A stretch of DNA of 27,293 bases from a virus, in the IMG/VR virus record IMGVR_UViG_3300010885_016029, positions 1-27,293 of that record; one strand, written 5' to 3'. Below the pieces are notes generated by a model. It was given only the letters and a program-made list of their open reading frames with translations, had not been told where the DNA came from and did no database searches. Position numbers and translations under genes: made by a program. This document shows, piece after piece, positions 1 through 6,328 of this stretch; within the stretch, counting starts at the first letter, position 1; every line of letters begins with the position of its first letter.

Positions 1-1
1 T

Positions 2-391
2 GAAGAGTTTCCCGATTCTCGCATTCTTTATTTTCATAGTAAAGGCATCTCGCATCCAACTAAAAATCAAGATGATTGGCGTATGATGATGCAACATTTC
101 ATCATTATGAAATGGAGAGAAGCTGTTGCTTTGCTTGACGATCATGACGTGGTGGGGGTAAACTGGAGAACATTTCCAGTGGCACATTCATCTGGTAATT
201 ATTGGTGGGCCAATCCCTCTTATTTGCTAAAACTTGATCCCAATTTCCTGAATGATCATGATCGCATGAGTCAGGAATTTTGGATTGGTTCTGTAGAGGG
301 CAGAGTTGCCAACATGCACGAAACTGATTTGGACCATTACAATCAAGCCTGCCCATCCAGCAGCTACTGTTCTTCCTATTTCAAGCCATGA
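2..391 (+). CDS. Glycosyltransferase-like protein, 3' end only (5' cut by window edge)
   Basis: The frame is open from base 2, so only about the last 129 residues are present and the true start lies outside the window. An in-frame ATG at 83 is unlikely to be the start because conserved-looking sequence (YFHSKGISHP) precedes it. The visible part has the pattern YFHSKG, then a Trp-rich segment, then HSSGNYWWANPSYLLKLD and later EFWIGS. I recognise this as the C-terminal part of a family of poorly characterised glycosyltransferase-like proteins found in bacteria and phages; that assignment is from memory of the motif. The stop overlaps the next start (ATGA at 388-391), so it is probably co-translated with the methyltransferase. 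Likely role: modifying a glycan of the phage or host surface. The function is inferred, not shown. Confidence 0.55.
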   Translation, partial: EEFPDSRILYFHSKGISHPTKNQDDWRMMMQHFIIMKWREAVALLDDHDVVGVNWRTFPVAHSSGNYWWANPSYLLKLDPNFLNDHDRMSQEFWIGSVEGRVANMHETDLDHYNQACPSSSYCSSYFKP

Positions 392-969
392 ATCTCCGCA
401 AAATTATTGCTTATTATGACATCAATGGCCACGAGAAGGATGGTGGCACGGACAAAGACACCTTCCATTCATATATTGAAATGTATGAGCAATTTCTTGC
501 TCCCTTGATTGAGAAGCCTGCGACTATTGCAGAAGTCGGCATTCAATATGGCGGTTCAATGCTGCTGTGGCAAGATTATCTGCCGAAGGCAAACTTTATC
601 TACTTAGACAATGTTGACGCCGTTCATGCCAAGGTTTACGACAATCTTGACTTGAAGCGTTCCAAGATTCTATTTGAAGACGCCTATACGCAAGAGGCAG
701 CGGCAAAAGTGAAGAAGCTAGCGCCGGGAGGCATTGATTTTATCATTGATGATGGTCCTCATACGCTGGAAAGTCAGTGTAAATTTCTTTCTCTGTATCT
801 TCCGTTGCTTGTGGAAGGTGGCATGGCAGTCATTGAAGATGTGCAAAGCACTGACTGGTTTGCCACGCTAGAGCAGCATGTGCCAGAGAAATATGCCTTT
901 GAAACCATTGACTTGCGTGGCATCAAAGGGCGTTATGATGATTTAGTATTTGCAGTGACAAAACAATAG
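388..969 (+). CDS. Class I SAM-dependent methyltransferase
   Basis: 193 residues. A Rossmann-type methyltransferase core is visible. The N-terminal segment DKDTFHSYIEMYEQ is followed by a glycine motif I region (AEVGIQYGGSMLLW, about residues 49-62), an acidic end of strand 2 (YLDNVDAVHA), and FIIDDGPHTLESQ followed by PLLVEGGMAVIEDVQ, the usual strand 4-5 region. The pattern resembles the macrocin-O-methyltransferase/CmcI-like group that acts on sugars or small molecules. The exact substrate cannot be read from the sequence. The start overlaps the stop of the glycosyltransferase-like gene (ATGA), so the two probably act together, for example adding and then methylating a sugar. It is likely an accessory (moron) gene rather than a virion structural gene. 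Confidence 0.8.
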   Translation: MNLRKIIAYYDINGHEKDGGTDKDTFHSYIEMYEQFLAPLIEKPATIAEVGIQYGGSMLLWQDYLPKANFIYLDNVDAVHAKVYDNLDLKRSKILFEDAYTQEAAAKVKKLAPGGIDFIIDDGPHTLESQCKFLSLYLPLLVEGGMAVIEDVQSTDWFATLEQHVPEKYAFETIDLRGIKGRYDDLVFAVTKQ

Positions 970-985
970 TCATTGCCCTGTAACT

Positions 986-1897
986 ATGGAATGCCCTAGC
1001 GCGACTATTGATGGCAAGGTAAACCTTGAAAACCATCTCTACACCATTGAAGTGGCACGGCTTGGCCCTCCCAATCCCAACGATCCCAGCAATGAATTCT
1101 GGGCGGATAAGGCAAAACGATGGGAAGTAGGAGATGCAGAGGCGCGGTCACGCTTGTGCAGTAATTGTGGGCATTACATTTTTACTGACAAAATTAAAGA
1201 GTGCATGGCGCAACATGACAATATTACGCCTGACATGGTTGGTCCTGGATGGGTGGACACAAATGATTCTGGAGGCTGGTGCAATCTTTACAACATCACC
1301 TGCACTGCCCATCGAACTTGCGTAGACTGGGAACCTGGCGGTCCCGTTACAACGGAAACGGAAATGGAAGATCGCGATGATGCAGCAATGCCTAAAACTA
1401 AAAAGGCCAAGCAGGCAAAAATTGCTAAGGTAATGCACGAATTTAAGGCTGGCACTCTTAAGGGCAGCGATAAGAAGCCAATTACCAATAGGAAGCAGGC
1501 AATTGCCATTGCTCTCTCTCAAGCTGGCATGTCAATGCAAGGCAAGAGTGATGAATATTGGGACGGTTATATCAATACAACTCTTGATGAATGGCAATCA
1601 AGTCAAGCAGACCAATCCGCAAAAATGGATGCCATGCAATGGAACGCTGAAAACCGAAAAAAATTAAAAGAAGGAAAAATTGAAGGCGCTTTTGCTGGTC
1701 CGGCAATGTCATTCCCCATCGCTTCAGCAGAAGACGTGGCAAATGCTTGGTCTTCTGTAGGCAGAGCTGCCAATCCCAAATCGATTGAAGCATCAATTAT
1801 TCGCATTGCCAAGAAATTTGGATGGGAAAGTGGTCTTCCAGCAACAGTTCGTGAACGGCTTAAGAGTGGCGAGAGTGGCATGCCCCCAAAGGGCTAA
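986..1897 (+). CDS. Cys-rich multi-domain phage protein (DUF6496-like and DUF6582-like), zero-frame product
   Basis: 303 residues when translation stops at TAA 1895-1897. Three parts are visible. Residues about 55-115 carry six cysteines (C58, C61, C73, C99, C106, C112) with the pattern CSNCGHY ... GWCNLYNITC ... RTCVDWEPGG, suggesting a metal or Fe-S site. Residues about 143-181 (KVMHEFKAGTLKG, TNRKQAIAIALSQAG) match my memory of DUF6496. Residues about 233-290 (SFPIASAEDVANAWSSVG, IIRIAKKFGW) resemble DUF6582, often found near phage head genes. The stop comes two codons after a CCCAAAG heptamer, and the next conserved domain continues in the -1 frame (see 1885-1923 and 1891-2244). No good Shine-Dalgarno precedes ATG 986. 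The role is unknown; location suggests an accessory or minor head protein. Confidence 0.7.
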   Translation: MECPSATIDGKVNLENHLYTIEVARLGPPNPNDPSNEFWADKAKRWEVGDAEARSRLCSNCGHYIFTDKIKECMAQHDNITPDMVGPGWVDTNDSGGWCNLYNITCTAHRTCVDWEPGGPVTTETEMEDRDDAAMPKTKKAKQAKIAKVMHEFKAGTLKGSDKKPITNRKQAIAIALSQAGMSMQGKSDEYWDGYINTTLDEWQSSQADQSAKMDAMQWNAENRKKLKEGKIEGAFAGPAMSFPIASAEDVANAWSSVGRAANPKSIEASIIRIAKKFGWESGLPATVRERLKSGESGMPPKG

Positions 1898-1923
1898 GGG
1901 GAGACGCCGAATCCTTTTCCCCT
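1885..1923 (+). promoter_or_regulatory. Candidate programmed -1 frameshift signal: slippery heptamer plus hairpin
   Basis: In the reading frame of the upstream gene the bases are C CCA AAG at 1885-1891, a perfect X XXY YYZ heptamer. A 5-base spacer (1892-1896) contains most of the zero-frame TAA. A hairpin follows: 1897-1904 pairs with 1916-1923 (eight pairs including one G-U, six of them the perfect AGGGGA/TCCCCT core) with an 11-base loop. Slippage would replace the stop and continue into the conserved domain ending at 2244. Heptamer, short spacer and stem-loop in this order are the established layout of -1 frameshift sites. Confidence 0.7.
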
Positions 1924-2244
1924 CCATCGTCCGTAAGGTCTGCAGCGCGTCGTGGCCTTGAATTGCGTAGGAAGTATCATAAGGGTGGTTTAACCACCCA
2001 AGAGGCCGGTAAACAGGGCATTGGCAGCGGCGTGGCGCGGGCGACGAGCTTAGCCAATGGCGAAAACGTAAGTTTTGAGACAATCAAGCGCATGGCAGCC
2101 TTCTTTTCTCGCCACGCAAAGAACTTTGCCGGGGGAGAGGACGACGCTGGCTTTATTTCAATGCAATTATGGGGAGGCGATGCGGGTAGGACATGGGCAA
2201 ATCGTGTGATTAAGATGGTTGAAAATCGCCAGTCAAAACAGTGA
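1891..2244 (+). CDS. C-terminal domain reached by -1 frameshift from the 986 gene
   Basis: This frame is open through the zero-frame stop and has no ATG or GTG before the conserved domain; the first possible start is TTG at 1963, which would cut the domain. The segment starting PPSSVRSAARRGLELRRKY, then GSGVARATSLANGENVS, RMAAFFSRH and MQLWGGDAGRTWANR follows a domain I know from phage head-region proteins, where it often sits in one chain with Cys-rich or DUF6582-like parts. A frameshifted product would be about 419 residues (302 from the zero frame plus 117). The alternative is a single-base sequencing error or recent mutation in the C5-A3-G3 run. The stop overlaps the GTG start of the next gene (GTGA, 2241-2244). 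Function unknown. Confidence 0.65.
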   Translation, partial: GLRGDAESFSPPSSVRSAARRGLELRRKYHKGGLTTQEAGKQGIGSGVARATSLANGENVSFETIKRMAAFFSRHAKNFAGGEDDAGFISMQLWGGDAGRTWANRVIKMVENRQSKQ

Positions 2245-2552
2245 GCGAATACGTGAGAGTGATCGAAGCTGAAGAGGATGGCATTGGCGTGATGAAAGCG
2301 CTTGCCATTCTTTCATCCAACGAGCATCGTGACACTAGCGAGTGGCACTTGGTGGAGAAGCAATGCTTCAAGAATGGACGACTGGACGAAACGCATATTT
2401 ACTGCGAGAGTCACTATGACAAGCCTGTTCCTTATTTTGAAAAAACCAAGTTTCTCACTTTTGAAGTGGAGGCAATGGCAAAGGCATACATTATGGAAAG
2501 CATAGAAAATCAAATTCGCGACATTCAAGAAGAAGACGACGACGAAGATTGA
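2241..2552 (+). CDS. Small acidic hypothetical protein
   Basis: 103 residues if GTG 2241 is used, which overlaps the preceding TGA and suggests translational coupling. An alternative start is ATG 2292. There is no strong Shine-Dalgarno before the GTG. The protein has no motif I can name. It has a central region with scattered Cys and His (QCFKNGRLDETHIYCESH) and ends in an acidic tail of Glu and Asp after a probable helix. Its last 28 bases overlap, tail to tail, the end of the minus-strand regulator gene. The family is not recognised; a small accessory protein is all that can be said. Confidence 0.55.
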   Translation: MSEYVRVIEAEEDGIGVMKALAILSSNEHRDTSEWHLVEKQCFKNGRLDETHIYCESHYDKPVPYFEKTKFLTFEVEAMAKAYIMESIENQIRDIQEEDDDED

Positions 2553-2851
2553 TCAATGCAGACAAAGTAATTTGGCATTCCCAGAAGCCATAAGATAGAT
2601 ACACCGTGAAGCCCGCTAAGCACGCGAATTTGTGCGCAGTCGGGCATTAGCGCTCCTCGCTCTATCCGGGAATAAGAGCTTTGGCTAATGGTTAAAACTT
2701 TTGCAACGTCGCGCTGGCTCAGTCCAGCTTGAAGTCTTGCAGATTTAATGCGAAAAGCAATTTCCTTTTTTGCCGTAACGTAAGAAGTCTGCGGCACATC
2801 AAACATTGTCAATATCTTGGACATAGGGAGAGCAAGTCTGATTTGACTCAT
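2525..2851 (-). CDS. XRE/Cro-CI family helix-turn-helix regulator
   Basis: 108 residues, the only convincing gene on the minus strand. Residues about 28-95 form a Cro/C1-type DNA-binding domain: RIKSARLQAGLSQRDVAKVL (helices 1-2), ISQSSYSRIERGALMPD (recognition helix and the typical RIERG turn), then LSGLHGVSILWLLG. There is no CI-type C-terminal cleavage domain; the tail is short and ends in seven serines, which is the antisense reading of the neighbour's acidic tail. The start at 2851 lies inside an inverted repeat, so autoregulation is possible. A second Met ten codons in is an alternative start. It splits the structural operon and may control the divergent head-gene promoter. Whether it acts in lysogeny or late timing cannot be told. 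Confidence 0.85.
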   Translation of the reverse strand: MSQIRLALPMSKILTMFDVPQTSYVTAKKEIAFRIKSARLQAGLSQRDVAKVLTISQSSYSRIERGALMPDCAQIRVLSGLHGVSILWLLGMPNYFVCIDQSSSSSSS

Positions 2852-2890
2852 TTGTCAAACTTATATTAACAGACCTGCTATTCTTAATGC
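2842..2890. promoter_or_regulatory. Divergent intergenic region with inverted repeat TTTGAC-N6-GTCAAA
   Basis: The gap between the minus-strand regulator and the protease-scaffold gene begins with a 6-base inverted repeat, TTTGAC (2842-2847) and GTCAAA (2854-2859), around a 6-base spacer that contains the regulator's start codon. This is a reasonable operator for a small XRE protein. An AT-rich stretch (TATATTAA, 2862-2869) follows. A possible + strand promoter is TTGTCA (2852-2857), 18 bases, TGCTAT (2876-2881), but the match is weak and would leave a very short leader before ATG 2891. The operator is an inference from palindrome and position. Confidence 0.4.
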
Positions 2891-4084
2891 ATGAGCACCA
2901 CATGCTTTCGCTACGATGTAGCGCCAATTGAAAAATACGAAACCACACCTGAAGGTTACTTGAGGTGCTGGTCTACTATTGCTCGGACTGGTGTACAAAA
3001 TTACACTAATTCGGACGGTTCAATTCGGCGTGAATATCGTCCCGTGAGCGAAGTGGCGTCTCCAGAAAGCTTGGCCTCGTTTGCGGGCAAAGCAATCACT
3101 CTTGAGCATCCTCCCGTATTGCTTGATAGCGCCAACACTAAAGACTATCAAATTGGCTTTAGTGGCACCGAGATAGTTTATGACGACGGCTTTGTTCGTG
3201 CAGTTATGACTATCACTGATGCAAAGGCAATTGAGCAAATCATGCGTGGTGATGCAAAAGAAGTCAGTGCTGGCTATAGGGTTTCCTATGATCCCACGCC
3301 TGGCATTACTGAAGGCGGTGAAAATTACGATGGTGTCCAAACAGGCATCAGTGGTAATCACATCGCTGTAGTGCGTAGGGGCCGTGCTGGCCCGCAAGTG
3401 AAGCTTCATCTAGATCATCTAGATGCCGCTGATCCATCTCTAATGAATACTGAGGAACCATCTATGACTGCTAAGGTCGTGTTTGATGGCGCCGAGTTCG
3501 AGGTGACCGAGAGCGTAGCTCTGGCAATCACTAAAGAACGTGAAGACGCCAAAATGTCCTTTCAGGACATGAAGAAAAAATACGATGGCATGATGTCCGA
3601 AGCTTCCCAAATGAAGGAAGAAATGGACGCCATGAAGAAAGCAATGAGTGGTAAGTGCGATTCCGCTGAGGGTCGTGCTGATGCACTTGCTGAGGAAGTT
3701 GAAGCCCTTAAAACGGACCTTTCCGCTGCTCAGGAAGTGAACGTTGATAGTCTCGTCGAAGAGCGCATTGCGCTAATCGACAAAGCTCGCACATCACTTG
3801 ATTCCGCCTTTGATTTTGCTGGCAAGTCTGCCCGTGAAATTATGGAAGCTTCCATCAAAACCGTCCGTGGTGATGAATGTGATCTGTCGGATCGTTCCGA
3901 TGATTATGTGACTGCCATGTTCGACACCCTGGCCGAAGCTGGCACTCGTGCTGATTCTGCCAACACCGATGAGCTGCGTAAAGCTGTTGCTTCCATCGCC
4001 TCTCCTCTTTCTGCTCCTGATGCCTACATGGATAAGTTGCAGAACGCTTGGAAATCCCCTCTCTCCGTCTCTAAGGAGCGCTGA
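2891..4084 (+). CDS. DUF2213-type prohead protease with C-terminal scaffold region
   Basis: 397 residues. The N-terminal half (about 1-185) matches the DUF2213 phage family: YDVAPIEKYETTPEGYLRC, GKAITLEHPPVLL, GFVRAVMTITD, AKEVSAGYRVSYDP and HIAVVRRGRAG. H73 and S126 sit in contexts (LEHPP, EVSAGY) that fit the His and Ser of a herpes/HK97-like assembly protease; this is by analogy. The C-terminal half (about 192-397) is charged and helical, with a Met- and Lys-rich coiled coil around residues 215-280, as expected of a scaffold that fills the prohead and is then degraded. ATG 2891 has no clear Shine-Dalgarno, whereas an internal ATG at 3464 has a good one. The gene directly precedes the cement and capsid genes. 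Confidence 0.8.
   Translation: MSTTCFRYDVAPIEKYETTPEGYLRCWSTIARTGVQNYTNSDGSIRREYRPVSEVASPESLASFAGKAITLEHPPVLLDSANTKDYQIGFSGTEIVYDDGFVRAVMTITDAKAIEQIMRGDAKEVSAGYRVSYDPTPGITEGGENYDGVQTGISGNHIAVVRRGRAGPQVKLHLDHLDAADPSLMNTEEPSMTAKVVFDGAEFEVTESVALAITKEREDAKMSFQDMKKKYDGMMSEASQMKEEMDAMKKAMSGKCDSAEGRADALAEEVEALKTDLSAAQEVNVDSLVEERIALIDKARTSLDSAFDFAGKSAREIMEASIKTVRGDECDLSDRSDDYVTAMFDTLAEAGTRADSANTDELRKAVASIASPLSAPDAYMDKLQNAWKSPLSVSKER
3464..4084 (+). CDS. Possible separate scaffold protein from an internal start
   Basis: An in-frame ATG at 3464 is preceded by GAGGA (3452-3456), about 8 bases upstream. This is a better ribosome binding site than that of the full gene. Translation from it would give a 206-residue protein made of the scaffold half alone (beginning MTAKVVFDGAEF), without the protease. 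Lambda Nu3, made from within gene C, is the known precedent. A second in-frame ATG at 3443 lacks this site. The call rests only on the ribosome binding site, the domain boundary and the precedent. Confidence 0.4.
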   Translation: MTAKVVFDGAEFEVTESVALAITKEREDAKMSFQDMKKKYDGMMSEASQMKEEMDAMKKAMSGKCDSAEGRADALAEEVEALKTDLSAAQEVNVDSLVEERIALIDKARTSLDSAFDFAGKSAREIMEASIKTVRGDECDLSDRSDDYVTAMFDTLAEAGTRADSANTDELRKAVASIASPLSAPDAYMDKLQNAWKSPLSVSKER

Positions 4085-4087
4085 TCC

Positions 4088-4642
4088 ATGGCCGTAACTT
4101 TCTCTGCCTCGGGGACTGCTTCCGCTGGTGGCGTGCAACAGAGCTACGCTCTGACTCACACCGCTCTGCTGGAAGGCCAACTCTCCGACGCCCGCAATAA
4201 TACTATTGGCACCTACGTCAACGAAACTGGCGCCGTCCTGCCTTTTGGTAATGGCGCTGCCTATAACAGTGGCGGTACTGTTGCCAACTCTGTAAAAACT
4301 CTTGCAGCTAGCGGCGACACCTTCATTGGCGTGAACATCCTCACCTATGTGGACGAAACCGCCCGCGATGCAAACAGCCGTCCTGGCGTCAAGGCTGCTC
4401 AAGTGGCCAACGTCATCAACCAAGGTGCTGTTGCCGTGTATGTTCACGGTTCTGTCACCCCCGCAACTGTTGTTCGTGTGATTCACACTGCAACTGGCGT
4501 TAAGTATGCCGGTCAGTTCACTGCTACTTCCATTAGTGGCAAGTCTGCTGTACTGACTAACGCCCGTTACCTCAACTCTGTCGCCTCTGGGCTGGCAATT
4601 CTTGAGCTGAACGGTCCGTCCTTCAACCTCACTGGCGATTGA
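4088..4642 (+). CDS. Head decoration / structural cement protein
   Basis: 184 residues, starting at ATG 4088 with AAGGAG (4073-4078) 9 bases upstream inside the end of the protease-scaffold gene. It is rich in Ala, Thr, Gly and Val, with short beta-strand-like stretches and no catalytic motif. The segment LLEGQLSDARNNTIGTYVNE resembles cement or decoration proteins that stabilise HK97-fold shells, and the slot between scaffold and major capsid protein is the usual place for them. Codons are strongly biased toward C-ending forms, as in the capsid gene next to it, suggesting high expression. The family is inferred from context and composition. Confidence 0.65.
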   Translation: MAVTFSASGTASAGGVQQSYALTHTALLEGQLSDARNNTIGTYVNETGAVLPFGNGAAYNSGGTVANSVKTLAASGDTFIGVNILTYVDETARDANSRPGVKAAQVANVINQGAVAVYVHGSVTPATVVRVIHTATGVKYAGQFTATSISGKSAVLTNARYLNSVASGLAILELNGPSFNLTGD

Positions 4643-4656
4643 TAGGAGACTTACCA

Positions 4657-5571
4657 ATGAACGATTTTCGCATGGATGATGCGGGTCTGTTTCTCCAGCG
4701 TCAGCTTGAGTACATCCGCCCCCAAGTATTTGAAACTGTCTATGCAGACATCAAATACCCCACTCTATTGCCTGTAACCAGCGAAGCTGGTCCTGGCGCA
4801 CAAACCTTCACCTATCGGATCATGGATTCGACTGGTGAATTCCGCCTTCTGGCTGATAGTGCCGACGATCTGCCCCGTGCTGACGTTAGCCAAGTCGAGA
4901 AGAGCATCAACATCCGCTCCTTCGGTGGTTCTTTCGGTTATTCCGTGCAGGAACTGCGTGCCGCACAAATGGCTAATGTTGCTCTTGAGCAGCGTCGTGC
5001 CATGGCCGTACGTCGTGCTTACGAAGAGAAAGTGGAAAGCGTTGCCATGTTTGGCGAAGCTTCTGTTTCCCTCACGGGTTTCTTCAACAATGCCACTGTT
5101 GACATTGTTGCTGCTGACAAGTGGTTTACCACTGCTTCTGTCACTGCCCAAGAAATGCTTGACCTGTTGAACTATGGCGTTAGCGCCGTGATCAACAACT
5201 CGCAAATGAAGGAGCAGCCTGACACGATCCTCATGCCTTATGAGGATTACAGCAAGATCTCCACACAGCGCAACTCTGATTCTTCGGACGTGACGGTGCT
5301 TGAGTATTTCCTCCGCACCAACCCTTATATCAACAACATTGAGCCCATCAACCAACTTACCAAAGGTAAGAACGGCGGCAAGCTCAACACCAACCGTATG
5401 GTGATCTATAAGCGCGATCCTGAGAAAGTGCAACTGCACATCCCTCAACCCCTTGAGCTGTTCCCCGCTCAGCAACGTGGTCTTGAGTTCATCGTCCCTG
5501 CTCACGCTCGCGTGGGTGGTGTGGCTCTGTACTATCCCAAGAGCATGATCTACGTTCAAGCTTCTTCTTGA
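4657..5571 (+). CDS. Major capsid protein, DUF2184 family (HK97 fold)
   Basis: 304 residues. ATG 4657 is chosen over the upstream TTG 4639 because AGGAGA (4644-4649) lies 7 bases before it. The sequence follows the DUF2184 phage family: LFLQRQLEYIRPQVFETVYA near the start, TYRIMDSTGEFRLLADSADD, SFGGSFGYSVQELRAAQMAN, an RRAYEEKVESVAMFGEA helix, MPYEDYSKISTQRN, and a C-terminal VPAHARVGGVALYYPKSMIY. It assembles the icosahedral shell. No separate propeptide is evident; scaffolding is probably supplied by the upstream gene. Codon use is the most biased in the window together with the cement and tube genes, as expected for the most abundant virion protein. Confidence 0.85.
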   Translation: MNDFRMDDAGLFLQRQLEYIRPQVFETVYADIKYPTLLPVTSEAGPGAQTFTYRIMDSTGEFRLLADSADDLPRADVSQVEKSINIRSFGGSFGYSVQELRAAQMANVALEQRRAMAVRRAYEEKVESVAMFGEASVSLTGFFNNATVDIVAADKWFTTASVTAQEMLDLLNYGVSAVINNSQMKEQPDTILMPYEDYSKISTQRNSDSSDVTVLEYFLRTNPYINNIEPINQLTKGKNGGKLNTNRMVIYKRDPEKVQLHIPQPLELFPAQQRGLEFIVPAHARVGGVALYYPKSMIYVQASS

Positions 5572-5606
5572 GCCTAGACAAGTGAAGGGCGCTAAGCTAA
5601 CCATCA

Positions 5607-5618
5607 GTTCTTAAGAAC
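5607..5618. repeat. Perfect 12-bp palindrome GTTCTTAAGAAC
   Basis: A perfect 12-base palindrome sits in the 53-base gap between the capsid gene and the next gene, 6 bases before its ATG 5625. It has no loop or T-run, so it is not a terminator. It could bind a dimeric regulator or be chance. It does not match the arms of the repeat at 2842-2859. Confidence 0.45.
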
Positions 5619-5624
5619 ATTCAA

Positions 5625-6011
5625 ATGTTGATTGCTTATCGCCCCGAACTTGAAAATCCACCTCGTGAAGGCGGATTTGGCATTATCACCGAATCAGGCA
5701 TGATTCAACTTGCTCCTGGCCTTAACCAGGAAATTCCAGAGCAACAATGGGCAAAAGCGCGTGAAAACGCTTCCATCAAACGTCTCATGACAATTGGTGC
5801 CATTGAAGAAGTGAAGGAGCAACTGACTGTAGAAGAAATTCCGCATGATGTGCAAACTCTTTCCAACATGCCTCTCATTGAAGCCATTCGTACCATTGAA
5901 ATCATCCATGACCTCGACCAACTGGCCGAGTGGAAGAAGATTGAAGGGCGCGTCAGGGTTCGTAATGCCATCGCCAAACGTCAGGAAGCTATCAAAATTG
6001 GCAGGGCATAA
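5625..6011 (+). CDS. Head-tail region hypothetical protein
   Basis: 128 residues. The start at ATG 5625 has no clear ribosome binding site and follows a 12-base palindrome. The N-terminal part (about 1-65) is Pro-, Gly- and Glu-rich. The C-terminal part (about 80-128) is helical with NMPLIEAIRTIEIIHDLDQL, then WKKIEGRVRVRNAIAKRQEA. I recall this pattern (acidic-hydrophobic helix, then W..iE.R..VR.AI..R) from small phage proteins encoded between capsid and connector genes, but no function is established that I can name. Position after the capsid gene and before the DUF4054 connector suggests a role at the portal vertex or in connector assembly. Confidence 0.6.
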   Translation: MLIAYRPELENPPREGGFGIITESGMIQLAPGLNQEIPEQQWAKARENASIKRLMTIGAIEEVKEQLTVEEIPHDVQTLSNMPLIEAIRTIEIIHDLDQLAEWKKIEGRVRVRNAIAKRQEAIKIGRA

Positions 6012-6013
6012 CA

Positions 6014-6328
6014 ATGGCTGTCACCTATTCCAACTTCCTTGATCGTTTTCCTGAATTTACGCCCCATCCATCGGGAATCGTAAATGGAGCCATTACTGAG
6101 GCCACTGCTGATGCATCTGCCGATGTGTTTGGAGATCAAACAGATCGCGCAGTGAAGCATTTAGCAGCTCACATTATTGCCATTCAACTTGCACAAATGG
6201 GCGTTCAAATTGGCGCCACCGATGGCAAGGTATATGGCAAAGGGCTGGAGGCCACTCAATATGGCCAAGAGTTCAAACGAATGCTTGAAACCGTCGCTGG
6301 TTCTTTCACCATTGGTTTTGTCGCATGA
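6014..6328 (+). CDS. DUF4054 head-tail connector protein
   Basis: 104 residues. The N-terminus YSNFLDRFPEFT, a variable helix, then AVKHLAAHIIAIQLAQMG is the layout of DUF4054, a mostly helical adaptor that attaches below the portal ring. The glycine-containing turn and EFKRMLETV helix at the end also fit. It starts two bases after the previous stop and its own stop overlaps the next start (ATGA, 6325-6328), so it is translated as part of a coupled set with the next joining protein. Confidence 0.75.
   Translation: MAVTYSNFLDRFPEFTPHPSGIVNGAITEATADASADVFGDQTDRAVKHLAAHIIAIQLAQMGVQIGATDGKVYGKGLEATQYGQEFKRMLETVAGSFTIGFVA

Noticed and set aside
3794-4657. 287-codon open frame on the minus strand
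   Set aside because: It lies opposite the scaffold end and cement gene, has low-complexity Ser/Val/Gly composition and no domain, and follows from codon bias on the coding strand.
4765-5604. 279-codon open frame on the minus strand opposite the capsid gene
   Set aside because: It is a codon-bias shadow of the strongly supported capsid gene, with a His/Val/Leu-rich product and no motif.
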